Shown here one piece after another: positions 7,298 to 13,905 of a stretch of DNA of 23,221 nt. The notes under the pieces were generated by a model. The model did no database searches and was not told the DNA's origin. It saw only the letters and a list, made by a program, of their open reading frames with translations. How positions within the stretch are numbered: position 1 is the stretch's first letter; each line of letters begins with the position of its first letter. Both the position numbers and the translations under genes were made by a program. Source of the DNA: CAZCVI01 sp964502145 (GTDB lineage: Bacteria; Acidobacteriota; Aminicenantia; UBA2199); the NCBI GenBank assembly GCA_964502145.1, contig CAZCVI010000109.1, positions 1-23,221 of the forward strand. Reading direction: 5' to 3'.

Positions 7298-8160
7298 CTC
7301 CCGGTCTCCCCGATGCTTTCCGTGGCCTGAGATTTTTCTTTATTATTCATTTCATCCATAAACGCTTTTAAGGCTTTAATTTTTTTAGCCGTGGCCATGA
7401 ACATGATGGGGTCCAGGGTTTGATCTTTATCGCTCATCGCTTCTGCCGGGTTAAAGTGAACTTCGATAATCAGTCCGTCCGCGCCTGCGGCAATAGCGGC
7501 CAGGCTCATCGGTTCGACCAAGCTAACCCGGCCCGTGCCGTGGGAAGGGTCCACGATGACAGGCAGGTGGGAAACTTCTTTGACTGCGGGCACTATATTT
7601 AAATCCAGCGTGTTGCGCGTATAGGTTTCAAAGGTACGTATGCCCCGTTCGCAGAGGATGACATTGGGATTGCCTTCCGCTAAGATGTATTCCGCGCAAT
7701 TGAGCCATTCTGCCAATGTCGAATACATGCTCCGTTTTAAAAGCACTGGTTTCTTCATGTGGCCTACTTCTTTTAATAACGAGTAGTTTTGCATGTTGCG
7801 TGCCCCGATTTGCAGCAGGTCCACGTACTCGCTGACCCAGGATACATCCCGCGGGTCAATCACTTCCGAGACAATAGGCAGGCCCGTCTCTTTTTTGGCT
7901 TTTTCCAGAATCTTTAATCCTTGCAATCCCAGCCCTTGGAACGCGTAAGGTGAGGTTCGCGGTTTAAACGCCCCGCCACGTAACATGTTAGCGCCCGCTT
8001 CTTTGACTTTTTGGGCCGTAATAATCGTTTGTTTTTCACTCTCTACCCCGCATGGCCCCGCAATTAAGGCGAAATCCAACCCGACCCGGACAGTTCCTAC
8101 AGTTACTATTGTGGGTTTGGAATGCGTATTACTTTTCGCGCACAATTTTAAATTCTTCAT
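7294..8160 (-). CDS. aroF: DAHP synthase (3-deoxy-7-phosphoheptulonate synthase), type I-beta
   Basis: This enzyme condenses PEP and erythrose-4-phosphate to DAHP, the committed first step. The 288-residue protein has IAGPCGVES (33-41), RGGAFKPRTSPYAFQG (61-76), and a DPSHGTGR block near residue 200, the KDO8P-synthase-like type I-beta form. It has neither the N-terminal ferredoxin-like regulatory domain nor a fused chorismate mutase. Direct feedback control by an amino acid is therefore not evident, and the separate chorismate mutase of pheA might partner it. It is the first gene of the operon, with AGGA about seven bases before the ATG at 8160. A low-complexity charged tail (KEKSQATESIGETGR) ends the protein. 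Confidence 0.94.
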   Translation of the reverse strand: MKNLKLCAKSNTHSKPTIVTVGTVRVGLDFALIAGPCGVESEKQTIITAQKVKEAGANMLRGGAFKPRTSPYAFQGLGLQGLKILEKAKKETGLPIVSEVIDPRDVSWVSEYVDLLQIGARNMQNYSLLKEVGHMKKPVLLKRSMYSTLAEWLNCAEYILAEGNPNVILCERGIRTFETYTRNTLDLNIVPAVKEVSHLPVIVDPSHGTGRVSLVEPMSLAAIAAGADGLIIEVHFNPAEAMSDKDQTLDPIMFMATAKKIKALKAFMDEMNNKEKSQATESIGETGR

Positions 8161-8215
8161 CAGAGTATCCTGGTTTTCGCCTCACACTTATTGGAAGTAA
8201 TCAGTCATCACCTTC

Positions 8216-8245
8216 TATATACAACAAAAATCCCCTCTTTGTCAA
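8216..8245 (-). promoter_or_regulatory. Promoter of the aro operon
   Basis: On the minus strand a perfect TTGACA (8245-8240) is followed, 18 bases on, by TATATA (8221-8216). The expected transcription start is near 8209, leaving about 50 bases of leader before the DAHP synthase gene. I see no leader peptide or attenuator hairpin in it. The promoter lies back to back with the pheA promoter. Confidence 0.7.
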
Positions 8246-8263
8246 GTGAAAATCGCGAACCTT

Positions 8264-8292
8264 TTGACAATGGGTAATTTTTCGCCTATAAT
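8264..8292 (+). promoter_or_regulatory. Consensus sigma70 promoter of pheA
   Basis: TTGACA (8264-8269) and TATAAT (8287-8292) are separated by exactly 17 bases, a full match to the housekeeping consensus. The start is expected near 8299, giving a leader of about 45 bases. The -35 boxes of this promoter and the divergent aro promoter are only 18 bases apart, so one regulator bound between them could control both. Confidence 0.85.
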
Positions 8293-8343
8293 TCTAATGT
8301 TTTTTAAAATTCTTAATCGCTTAATCGCTTGCGGAGGTATTTT

Positions 8344-9399
8344 ATGGATTTAAAAGAAATCCGGGAAAAAATTAACAACGTGGATTATGAAATAGTAAAA
8401 CTATTGAATGAACGGTTGGAATTAGCGTTACGCACAAGAAAACTAAAAACCCAGGTCATAGACAAAGAGCGGGAAAAACAAGTGATTGAAAATGTAGAAC
8501 GTATCCCGTTGCACTTGGTGCAAAAAGATTTTAGCAAGAAACTATTCGAGATGATCATCGCGGAGTGTCGTGGTATCCAGATGGAGGATCGCCAGTTGGT
8601 GGGGTTTCAGGGCGAGCATGGTGCCAATGGTGAGTTGGCTATCACCGGTTATGCCGCTAATTTTGTGCCTGTACCCTGTTTGAAGTTCAGCGATGTGGTG
8701 GCGGGGTTAGAAAGCGATTATTATGATTATGGGATGTTGCCCGTGGAGAATTCGATTGAGGGTGGCGTTTCGGAAGTGAATGATCTGTTAATTTGCCATG
8801 ATATTTTTATTTGCGGGGAGATCAAGCAGCCTTTTAATTATGCGCTATTGACTTTGCCGGAGAGTGATTATCGTGGGCTCAAAGTCGTGTATTCGCATCC
8901 CGAGGTATTGGCCCATTGTAGTGGTTTTATCGCCCGCAACGATTTGGAAGCCCGGCCCTATTATAATGCGGCGGCGGCAGCCCGCATGATTGCCCAGGAA
9001 AGACCGCGTGCGGCAGCGGCTATTGCCAGTCCGCTTTGTGCCGCCCTTCATAATCTGATGATTATCAAGGAGAATATCGAGGATGATTCAACCCATTTTA
9101 CCCGCTACTTGTTAGTGTCCAAACATCTTTCTAACACCGAGGGGAACAAGTGTTCCATTGTCTTTTCCACCCGCAGTGAATTCGGGGAACTGTACGGGGT
9201 GTTAAAAGTTTTTACTGATGCCCAGATCAATCTCTGTCGCTTGGAGTCGCGCCCTTCACCGTTGGAAAAGGGGCATTTTGTCTTTCTGGTGGATTTTTAC
9301 GGCTCGGTGAAAGATGAAAAAGTGCAAAAAACCTTAAAGATGGTTGAAGAAAAAGCGCTGACGTACAAGTTGTTGGGATGCTATAACGAAGCGATGTAA
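8344..9399 (+). CDS. pheA: Chorismate mutase/prephenate dehydratase (P-protein)
   Basis: This bifunctional enzyme takes chorismate to prephenate and then phenylpyruvate, committing it to phenylalanine. The 351-residue protein has an AroQ chorismate mutase domain (about 1-80, IREKINNVDYEIVKLLNER), a prephenate dehydratase domain (about 85-260, with FQGEHGAN, PVENSIEGGV, and the catalytic Thr-Arg in STHFTRYLLVS at 249-259) and a C-terminal ACT domain (about 269-351, with GELYGVL and ESRP at 301-304). The GxLxxVL and ESRP motifs form the phenylalanine-binding site in relatives, so feedback inhibition is likely. I chose the ATG at 8344 because GGAGG lies at 8333-8337; a TTG at 8329 in the same frame would put that site inside the gene. 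The gene is monocistronic and divergent from the aro operon. Confidence 0.96.
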   Translation: MDLKEIREKINNVDYEIVKLLNERLELALRTRKLKTQVIDKEREKQVIENVERIPLHLVQKDFSKKLFEMIIAECRGIQMEDRQLVGFQGEHGANGELAITGYAANFVPVPCLKFSDVVAGLESDYYDYGMLPVENSIEGGVSEVNDLLICHDIFICGEIKQPFNYALLTLPESDYRGLKVVYSHPEVLAHCSGFIARNDLEARPYYNAAAAARMIAQERPRAAAAIASPLCAALHNLMIIKENIEDDSTHFTRYLLVSKHLSNTEGNKCSIVFSTRSEFGELYGVLKVFTDAQINLCRLESRPSPLEKGHFVFLVDFYGSVKDEKVQKTLKMVEEKALTYKLLGCYNEAM

Positions 9400-9402
9400 A
9401 GA

Positions 9403-9595
9403 GTAACTGTTCAGCCCATAGGCAATAGATGAAACAAAGAAAAAGATTTGCCCACGAATTACTCGAATTATCACGAATATCCACGAAAAAAGATTTTATT
9501 TATCTTTTAATTCGTGTAAATTCGTGAAATTCGTGGGGGTCTTTTCTTAAATCCGATCTGATGGTAGTCCCATAGCCTATAACCTGAACAGTTAC
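9403..9595. mobile_element. MITE-like palindromic element
   Basis: The ends are perfect 12-base inverted repeats, gtaactgttcag (9403-9414) and ctgaacagttac (9584-9595). Just inside each, related cataggcaatag and rc tataggctatgg strings extend the arms imperfectly. Inside is a second, larger palindrome: cacgaatt-rich words at 9451-9487 pair with their complements at 9508-9538 around an A/T-rich centre. The element has no gene and begins three bases after the pheA stop. Related termini occur alone at 299-310 and 11957-11984, so this is a family. It could also act as a bidirectional terminator for the convergent pheA and alr genes. Confidence 0.7.
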
Positions 9596-9623
9596 AATCA
9601 AATAAAAAAAATAAAGAGGATGT

Positions 9624-10772
9624 TTAAATAACCAAACGCGGGATAAGGGGATTGATGCGGGACACTACCTCGTAATTAATACTGCCACATAAATCGGCCA
9701 GATGGTCGGCGCTGATGGTTTCGTCGCCAGCACTGCCAATTAATACTACCGGGTCTCCCTGTTTGACATTATCTATATGAGTGACATCGGCCATAAACAT
9801 ATTCATACAGATTCTGCCCCGTAGCGGTGCATTCACCCCATTGACAATTATCGTGGCCGCACCGGATAATTTGCGATCATACCCATCGTAATACCCCACG
9901 GGAACCACAATAATCTTGGAACGACCAAACGCTCGATACGTTAATCCATAACCTACAGACTCGCCTTTTTCCACGGTTTTGACTTGCGCTACCCTGCTAT
10001 ACCAGCTCAATACAGGCTTGAGCTTAATAGGCGTGTTTCCTTTCTCAATATAAGAAACATAGGTGGGCTTGGACGGCCAGAATCCATAGGCAGAAATCCC
10101 GACCCGCACGATATCAAAATACGTTTTGGGGAAAAGTAGGGCGGAAGCAGAACAGGAGAAATGTTTTAATAATCTCTCTCCCTCTGGCATTAATTGCTCT
10201 ACCAGTTGGGTGAATACGGTCAGTTGTTGCTGGGCATAACTGTGATCGGTGGTATCTTCGATATTGGCAAAATGGGAATAAAGACCCACCATCAGAACAT
10301 GTTCGGGATACTCGGGATTGGATGGGTGCAACGAACCCTTGACTATATCCACTATTTCCGTTGGACGCATGCCCATGCGCGAGGTTCCCGTTTCTACTTT
10401 TAAATGCACCAGGGCCTTTTGTTTTAATTGCCCGGCCAATGCGTTCACTTCTTCTAAATATTCAATGGAGGGCACCACCATTTCGAAATGGTTCAAGATG
10501 ATCTCTTTGATTTGATCGCTGTCAGCCCAGCCGATGATCAGTATCTTTTTATCCGGGTCAACCGCATGAACGATCAAGGCTTCTTCCACGGAATCGACGG
10601 CGTAATAATGGATAAAAGAGAGGGCCCGGGTAATAGAAACAATCTCTTTTAATCCATGACCATAGGCATTACCTTTCACTACAAACATTATTTTTTGCTC
10701 GTGGGTCAGTTTGCGGAACTCGCTTAAATTATGAACCAGATGGGCAGCATTAATTTCAATATACGTTTTCAT
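9624..10772 (-). CDS. alr: Alanine racemase
   Basis: This PLP enzyme interconverts L- and D-alanine for peptidoglycan. The 382-residue protein has the PLP lysine in VVKGNAYGHG (31-40, Lys33; most relatives read VKADAYGHG), the HLKVETGTSRMGMR substrate block (123-136), the RVGISAYG phosphate-binding block (223-230) and the second catalytic base Tyr275 in SVGYGLTYR. The C-terminal beta domain ends with the usual NYEVVSRINPLIPR. Length is normal. The start at 10772 lies 14 bases after the neuB stop and has no obvious ribosome site, suggesting translation coupled to the upstream gene. Confidence 0.95.
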   Translation of the reverse strand: MKTYIEINAAHLVHNLSEFRKLTHEQKIMFVVKGNAYGHGLKEIVSITRALSFIHYYAVDSVEEALIVHAVDPDKKILIIGWADSDQIKEIILNHFEMVVPSIEYLEEVNALAGQLKQKALVHLKVETGTSRMGMRPTEIVDIVKGSLHPSNPEYPEHVLMVGLYSHFANIEDTTDHSYAQQQLTVFTQLVEQLMPEGERLLKHFSCSASALLFPKTYFDIVRVGISAYGFWPSKPTYVSYIEKGNTPIKLKPVLSWYSRVAQVKTVEKGESVGYGLTYRAFGRSKIIVVPVGYYDGYDRKLSGAATIIVNGVNAPLRGRICMNMFMADVTHIDNVKQGDPVVLIGSAGDETISADHLADLCGSINYEVVSRINPLIPRLVI

Positions 10773-10786
10773 TGTGATTTATTGGC

Positions 10787-11812
10787 TCAGACCATTTCCC
10801 AGGTGATCCATTGTTCTGCCGGGATATCCTGTTTGGCGGTTCTGCCGTATAAGAAATGGGCTTCTTCCGGGGGGATGCCTTTGCCCGGGCGTTTGATAAT
10901 AGTATTCTCCAGCGTGATCGGTTCGTTTTTTTTTATTTCGCGAAGCGCAATCACGCTTTTGCGGCCCAGGTCCCGTGAGTTTTGTTCATGCGGGGAATAG
11001 CTCATTTTATGGTTTGTTTTAAGGGAAATTTCGATTTCGCGGATGGCATTCACCACTGTTTTCATCTCCTTGGGGTCGGCGGAGATGGTTTGGTCAGGAC
11101 CGGGCATGGTTTTGTCCAGGGTAAAATGTTTTTCAATGAACCGTGCGCCCCGTGCTGCTGCGGCCACAGCATGATGAATGCCCAGGGTATGATCGGAGAA
11201 CCCAGCGGGTAAATGGAACGTATCCCGGAGAAAATCGATATTTAAAAGATGGATGGATGCGGGGGGTGCGGGGTAACTGGAAGTACATTCCAGCAAGATG
11301 GTTTTACTAATGCCGATGCGGGTGAGGAAGCGCAGGGTAGCGGCAATTTCTTCCAGCAGGGCCATGCCAGTGGAGATAACAAATACATCGCTCAACACTT
11401 TCTGTTGTTCTAAAAAGGCATGGTTATTGATTTCGGAAGAGGCGACTTTTAAAAAATCAATGCCCGTGGTTTTTAATACTTCCAAAGCAGGAGCATCAAA
11501 TACGGAGACGGAGAAAAACATTCCGTGTTTATGGCTACTTTCTTTTAAAAGGGGCCACCATTCATCCTGGATTTCCAGGGTTTTCATCTGGGCGAAAACA
11601 TCGTTATCGGTATGACTGAAACCAGGGGTGAGGCGGGAGTACATGGAGTCGGTTTTAAAACATTGGAACTTCACGGCATCGACGCCGCAAGCAGCGGCGG
11701 CCTCGATCATCTCTTGGGCCAGTTTCAGATCGCCATTGTGATTGATGCCGATCTCGGCGGTGATAATAATCTTTTCGCGGGCTAAGTCAAATAAGTCTGT
11801 TGTGGTTGTCAT
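10787..11812 (-). CDS. neuB: NeuB-family sialic/pseudaminic/legionaminic acid synthase
   Basis: Members condense PEP with an N-acyl hexosamine to make nine-carbon sialic-type acids for surface glycans. The 341-residue protein has the TIM-barrel N-terminal domain with ITAEIGINHNGD (17-28) and VKFQ (47-50), FSDHTLG and the GPDQTIS metal/substrate block (family GPDH..S), and a C-terminal SAF (antifreeze-like) domain from about 275 (RKSVIALREIKKNEPIT, then KRPGKGIPP). The sequence does not say which sugar acid is made, and no other sialic-acid gene (neuA, neuC or pse genes) lies in the window. The ATG at 11812 has only a weak purine stretch upstream. It forms a pair with alr. Confidence 0.9.
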   Translation of the reverse strand: MTTTTDLFDLAREKIIITAEIGINHNGDLKLAQEMIEAAAACGVDAVKFQCFKTDSMYSRLTPGFSHTDNDVFAQMKTLEIQDEWWPLLKESSHKHGMFFSVSVFDAPALEVLKTTGIDFLKVASSEINNHAFLEQQKVLSDVFVISTGMALLEEIAATLRFLTRIGISKTILLECTSSYPAPPASIHLLNIDFLRDTFHLPAGFSDHTLGIHHAVAAAARGARFIEKHFTLDKTMPGPDQTISADPKEMKTVVNAIREIEISLKTNHKMSYSPHEQNSRDLGRKSVIALREIKKNEPITLENTIIKRPGKGIPPEEAHFLYGRTAKQDIPAEQWITWEMV

Positions 11813-12180
11813 AGGAGTATTTTACTCTCTTTTTTTAAAAAAAGCCATACTCTGCAAAAAAGGAAAAGCGGGTGAGAAGATCCGCGCTGCTAGAATTAAA
11901 GAATTATCGGTGAATAGTCCAGAAAGAAGTGATACAGGGATATGTCACTATTTTTGGTAACAGTTCAGATTAGAGGTTATGGGACAACAATCCTTGTGTT
12001 CGTCCTTGCTGGGTGCCCAGTGTTTTGAGGCAGCCTTCTGGTGTCAACCTAAATCCAAGCATATCAATTCAGCGGGTCACTTATTTAAAATCCTAACTAC
12101 CAAAATCACAGTTAAATTGGTCCACAACTTCCAGGAAACTCCCCCGAAATCGCATCCAAGTACACGTTTTTGCCGCTTAT
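11813..12180. other. Intergenic region upstream of neuB
   Basis: No convincing gene is visible. It holds a third terminus of the dispersed repeat (11957-11984, gtaacagttcag followed by attagaggttatggga). I found no strong promoter facing neuB. An open frame from 11979 runs through into the duplicated region, but its first 75 residues look non-coding. Confidence 0.5.
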
Positions 12181-12210
12181 TAATGCGCCAGGATGGCGCA
12201 TTATTTTATT
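12181..12210 (+). terminator. Hairpin followed by a T-rich run
   Basis: A perfect 10-base stem (taatgcgcca, 12181-12190, with tggcgcatta, 12194-12203) closes a 3-base loop and is followed by TTTTATT. It has the shape of a Rho-independent terminator on the plus strand, but no intact plus-strand gene lies just upstream. It may be a relic or part of a repeat. Confidence 0.5.
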
Positions 12211-12216
12211 CTACTG

Positions 12217-12337
12217 TTTCCAATTCAGATATTGATAATCTTGTATTACTGCCCGGAAAGGTAAACCGCGCCATTGCGGGAGAGGTGATTGATCTGGCCT
12301 ATCCATTTGAATTACAATATGACGTGGTTTTTAGTAT
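12217..12337 (+). pseudogene. Fragment of a duplicated MNT nucleotidyltransferase gene
   Basis: This stretch is a near-identical copy of 12807-12927, the middle of the intact nucleotidyltransferase gene, at a constant offset of 590 bases. It encodes SDIDNLVLLPG, then AGEVIDLAYPFELQYDVVFS. The start of the gene, including the GS of the active site, is missing and the second catalytic Asp is changed (SDIDNL for SDIDVL aligns, but the first half is gone). It cannot make a working enzyme. It now abuts the orphan antitoxin gene. Confidence 0.8.
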
Positions 12338-12347
12338 GGAGACCAAT

Positions 12348-12560
12348 ATGTTAACAAAGGTATTAAGAATTGAGGACAACACCATTGTGATTCCTGGCTT
12401 AGAAAAGTATCGGGGAAAAATGGTAGAGATCACTGTCCGCGAAAAAAAGGAAAATAAAAAGCAGGATTTGACAGCGTTTTTCGCCCTTTGTGGCAAAATT
12501 TCTATTGACAGCGCAGAGGTAGAGAAGCTGAGGGAAGATAATATGGGTTCAAGATTTTGA
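12348..12560 (+). CDS. Orphan antitoxin-like protein
   Basis: This 70-residue protein begins MLTKVLRIEDNTIVIP, then KYRGKMVEITV, a charged linker, and ends with SAEVEKLREDNMGSRF. The pattern is a beta-hairpin N-terminal domain with KYRGKxVEVxV, then a helix ending in a (S)RF tail. It resembles small antitoxins that pair with PIN-domain (VapC-type) toxins. A GGAG lies six bases before the ATG. No PIN-domain gene follows, so the toxin is absent or deleted. Its last eight codons lie in an 80-base block duplicated at 13545-13624. The family assignment rests on the overall pattern only; it may be an antitoxin left over from a rearrangement. Confidence 0.6.
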   Translation: MLTKVLRIEDNTIVIPGLEKYRGKMVEITVREKKENKKQDLTAFFALCGKISIDSAEVEKLREDNMGSRF

Positions 12561-12617
12561 GCCCGCTTTATCTACAATTGAATCGTGCCTGATTTCCGGG
12601 CGTGTTTTGAAAATGGG
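12537..12617 (+). repeat. 80-base direct repeat, copy A
   Basis: Starting at gataatatgggttc this block matches 13545-13624 with few differences over about 80 bases. It includes the last codons of the orphan antitoxin and the palindrome gggttcaagattttgagccc (12545-12564). In one frame both copies read WVQDFEPALSTIESCLISG, so it may descend from coding sequence. Confidence 0.85.
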
Positions 12618-12637
12618 ATTTAATTTGTTTTTGATAA

Positions 12638-12666
12638 TTGACAGTTCCAGTCAATAATATTATACT
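12638..12666 (+). promoter_or_regulatory. Promoter and possible operator of the MNT/HEPN pair
   Basis: TTGACA (12638-12643) and TATACT (12661-12666) are 17 bases apart, a near-consensus sigma70 promoter. A palindrome with 6-base arms, attgac (12637-12642) and gtcaat (12650-12655), overlaps the -35 box and could be an operator for autoregulation. That role is inferred. Confidence 0.75.
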
Positions 12667-12690
12667 GTTAGCCAGGATGTAAAACGAACC

Positions 12691-13017
12691 ATGAACGTAA
12701 ACAATATTAAACAAGCGGTTGCCGAGTTAAAGCAGGTATTAACCGAGCACTTTGGCCAAGAGATAGAGGTCTATGTTTTTGGTTCGGTGGCGCGTAATGA
12801 TCATCGTTCCGATTCAGATATTGATGTTCTTGTATTACTTCCCGGAATCGTAAACCACGCCCTTGCGGGAGAGGTGATTGATCTGGCCTATCCATTTGAA
12901 TTAGAATATGATGTGGTTTTTGGTATAGTGGTGTATTCAAAGGATTTTTGGGCCTCGGAAAAGGCGAGGGTGATGCCTTTTTTTCAGAATGTACAGCGCG
13001 AGGCATTGCGGATATGA
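12691..13017 (+). CDS. mntA: MNT-type nucleotidyltransferase antitoxin
   Basis: This 108-residue minimal nucleotidyltransferase has the Pol-beta active-site motif GSx10DxD (Gly31-Ser32, Asp43, Asp45) and a third acidic residue, Asp74, in LEYDVVF. In studied MNT/HEPN (MntA-HepT) type VII systems, the MNT protein AMPylates the HEPN ribonuclease and switches it off. All catalytic residues are present. The gene overlaps the HEPN gene by an ATGA, so the two are translationally coupled. AGGA at 12674-12677 is rather far from the ATG at 12691, so initiation may be weak. A partial copy of this gene lies at 12217-12337. Confidence 0.9.
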   Translation: MNVNNIKQAVAELKQVLTEHFGQEIEVYVFGSVARNDHRSDSDIDVLVLLPGIVNHALAGEVIDLAYPFELEYDVVFGIVVYSKDFWASEKARVMPFFQNVQREALRI

Positions 13018-13409
13018 ATTGGCCAAAAGACTTGGTTGATTACCGCCGCGAAAAAGCCGCTAAAACATTGGATGATGCGGTGGATATGGTTAATAAAAAA
13101 AGTTTTTTATCCGCTGTTAACCGCATGTACTATGCTCTTTTTTACGAAGTAACGGCATTGTTGCTGCTCAAAAACCTCTCCTCGCCGAAACATACGGGAA
13201 TACGCTCGTTATTCAATGAGCATTTCATTAGAACAGGGATTGTCAGTGTTGAGTTGGGAAAATTTTACTCGAAGATATTTGATTTCCGGCAGGAAGGGGA
13301 TTATGCCGATTTTGTCGTCTTTGAAGAGCTTGACGTGAAAGAATGGCTGAAAAAATCCCAACGGTATATTGATGAACTCGAAGCCATCATAACGGAACAA
13401 ATGAAGTAA
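13014..13409 (+). CDS. hepT: HEPN-domain toxin partner
   Basis: This 131-residue all-alpha protein is of the HEPN superfamily (UPF0332-like). The core includes SAVNRMYYALFYEVTALLLL (30-52) and, before the last helix, RQEGDY (92-97). The classical HEPN ribonuclease motif Rx4-6H is replaced by an Arg-x4-Tyr form, common in this branch and matching the (R)x4..Y target site for AMPylation in relatives. It probably acts as an RNA-cleaving toxin controlled by the upstream MNT gene. I chose the ATG at 13014, which overlaps the MNT stop; a longer frame opening inside the MNT gene has no support. Confidence 0.87.
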   Translation: MNWPKDLVDYRREKAAKTLDDAVDMVNKKSFLSAVNRMYYALFYEVTALLLLKNLSSPKHTGIRSLFNEHFIRTGIVSVELGKFYSKIFDFRQEGDYADFVVFEELDVKEWLKKSQRYIDELEAIITEQMK

Positions 13410-13458
13410 CCCATCAGGGAATCTCATAAACCTCTGGCGATTCATCGTTTCAAAGTAG

Positions 13459-13482
13459 CGCAAGAATCCGGCTTGCGTTTTT
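13459..13482 (+). terminator. Rho-independent terminator of the MNT/HEPN operon
   Basis: The stem cgcaag/cttgcg (13459-13464 and 13472-13477) encloses a 7-base loop and is directly followed by TTTTT. It lies 50 bases after the HEPN stop and isolates the toxin-antitoxin pair from the large TIR gene downstream. Confidence 0.75.
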
Positions 13483-13544
13483 GTCTACCAGAAAAAAGAT
13501 GGCGGGATGAAATGAATTCCTTCCAATCCGTTGGATGGGGACGG

Positions 13545-13624
13545 GATAATATGGGTTCAGGATTTTGAGCCCGCTTTATCTACAATTGAATCGTGCCTGA
13601 TTTCCGGGTATGTTTGAAAATGGG
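13545..13624 (+). repeat. 80-base direct repeat, copy B
   Basis: This is the second copy of the block at 12537-12617, again containing the near-palindrome gggttcaggattttgagccc (13553-13572). Unlike copy A it is not the end of an antitoxin gene; the bases before it differ. Confidence 0.85.
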
Positions 13625-13840
13625 GGATTGCCAAAGTTCCATTGAGAATGTTCAAGCATGGCAAAATGCCAATGCAGGGTTCAAAATCTTGCACCCAATT
13701 AAACCCATAGCCAAAGAATGGCATCTACTGGATGGGGTTTAGTGGGTTTTATGAGAGAGTGCAGTTTTTGCCTTTCAAGTTGGAAGCTTGAGTTTTTTTA
13801 TTGATGGCTTGGCCATTTATTAATTTTTTTCAGATGGTGG
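13625..13840. other. Intergenic region with palindromic debris
   Basis: No gene is visible. It contains a third, inverted copy of the palindrome (gggttcaaaatcttgcaccc, 13677-13696), a small hairpin tggcaaaatgcca near 13660-13672 and a weak stem (tcaag/cttga near 13778-13794) followed by TTTTTT that may act as a terminator. Confidence 0.5.
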
Positions 13841-13870
13841 TTGGATTTAAAAAATTCATTGTGGTATAAT
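13841..13870 (+). promoter_or_regulatory. Extended -10 promoter of the TIR-NACHT gene
   Basis: TGGTATAAT, an extended -10 with a perfect TATAAT at 13865-13870, is preceded 18 bases upstream by a weak -35, TTGGAT (13841-13846). The expected start is near 13877, about 30 bases before the ATG. No regulatory palindrome overlaps it. Confidence 0.7.
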
Positions 13871-13905
13871 GTAATATAACTGTTTCAGTTCAGCGAAGGA
13901 ATAGG

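Noticed and set aside
8329..8343. TTG start for pheA
   Set aside because: It would place the GGAGG ribosome site inside the coding sequence; the ATG at 8344 is correctly spaced from it.
11979..12560. A single 193-residue coding region across this interval
   Set aside because: It joins non-coding sequence, a truncated nucleotidyltransferase copy and a separate antitoxin gene with its own ribosome site; the fusion frame is accidental.
12948..13013. Upstream extension of the HEPN gene
   Set aside because: It overlaps the MNT coding region in another frame; the ATG overlapping the MNT stop is the normal arrangement for this pair.
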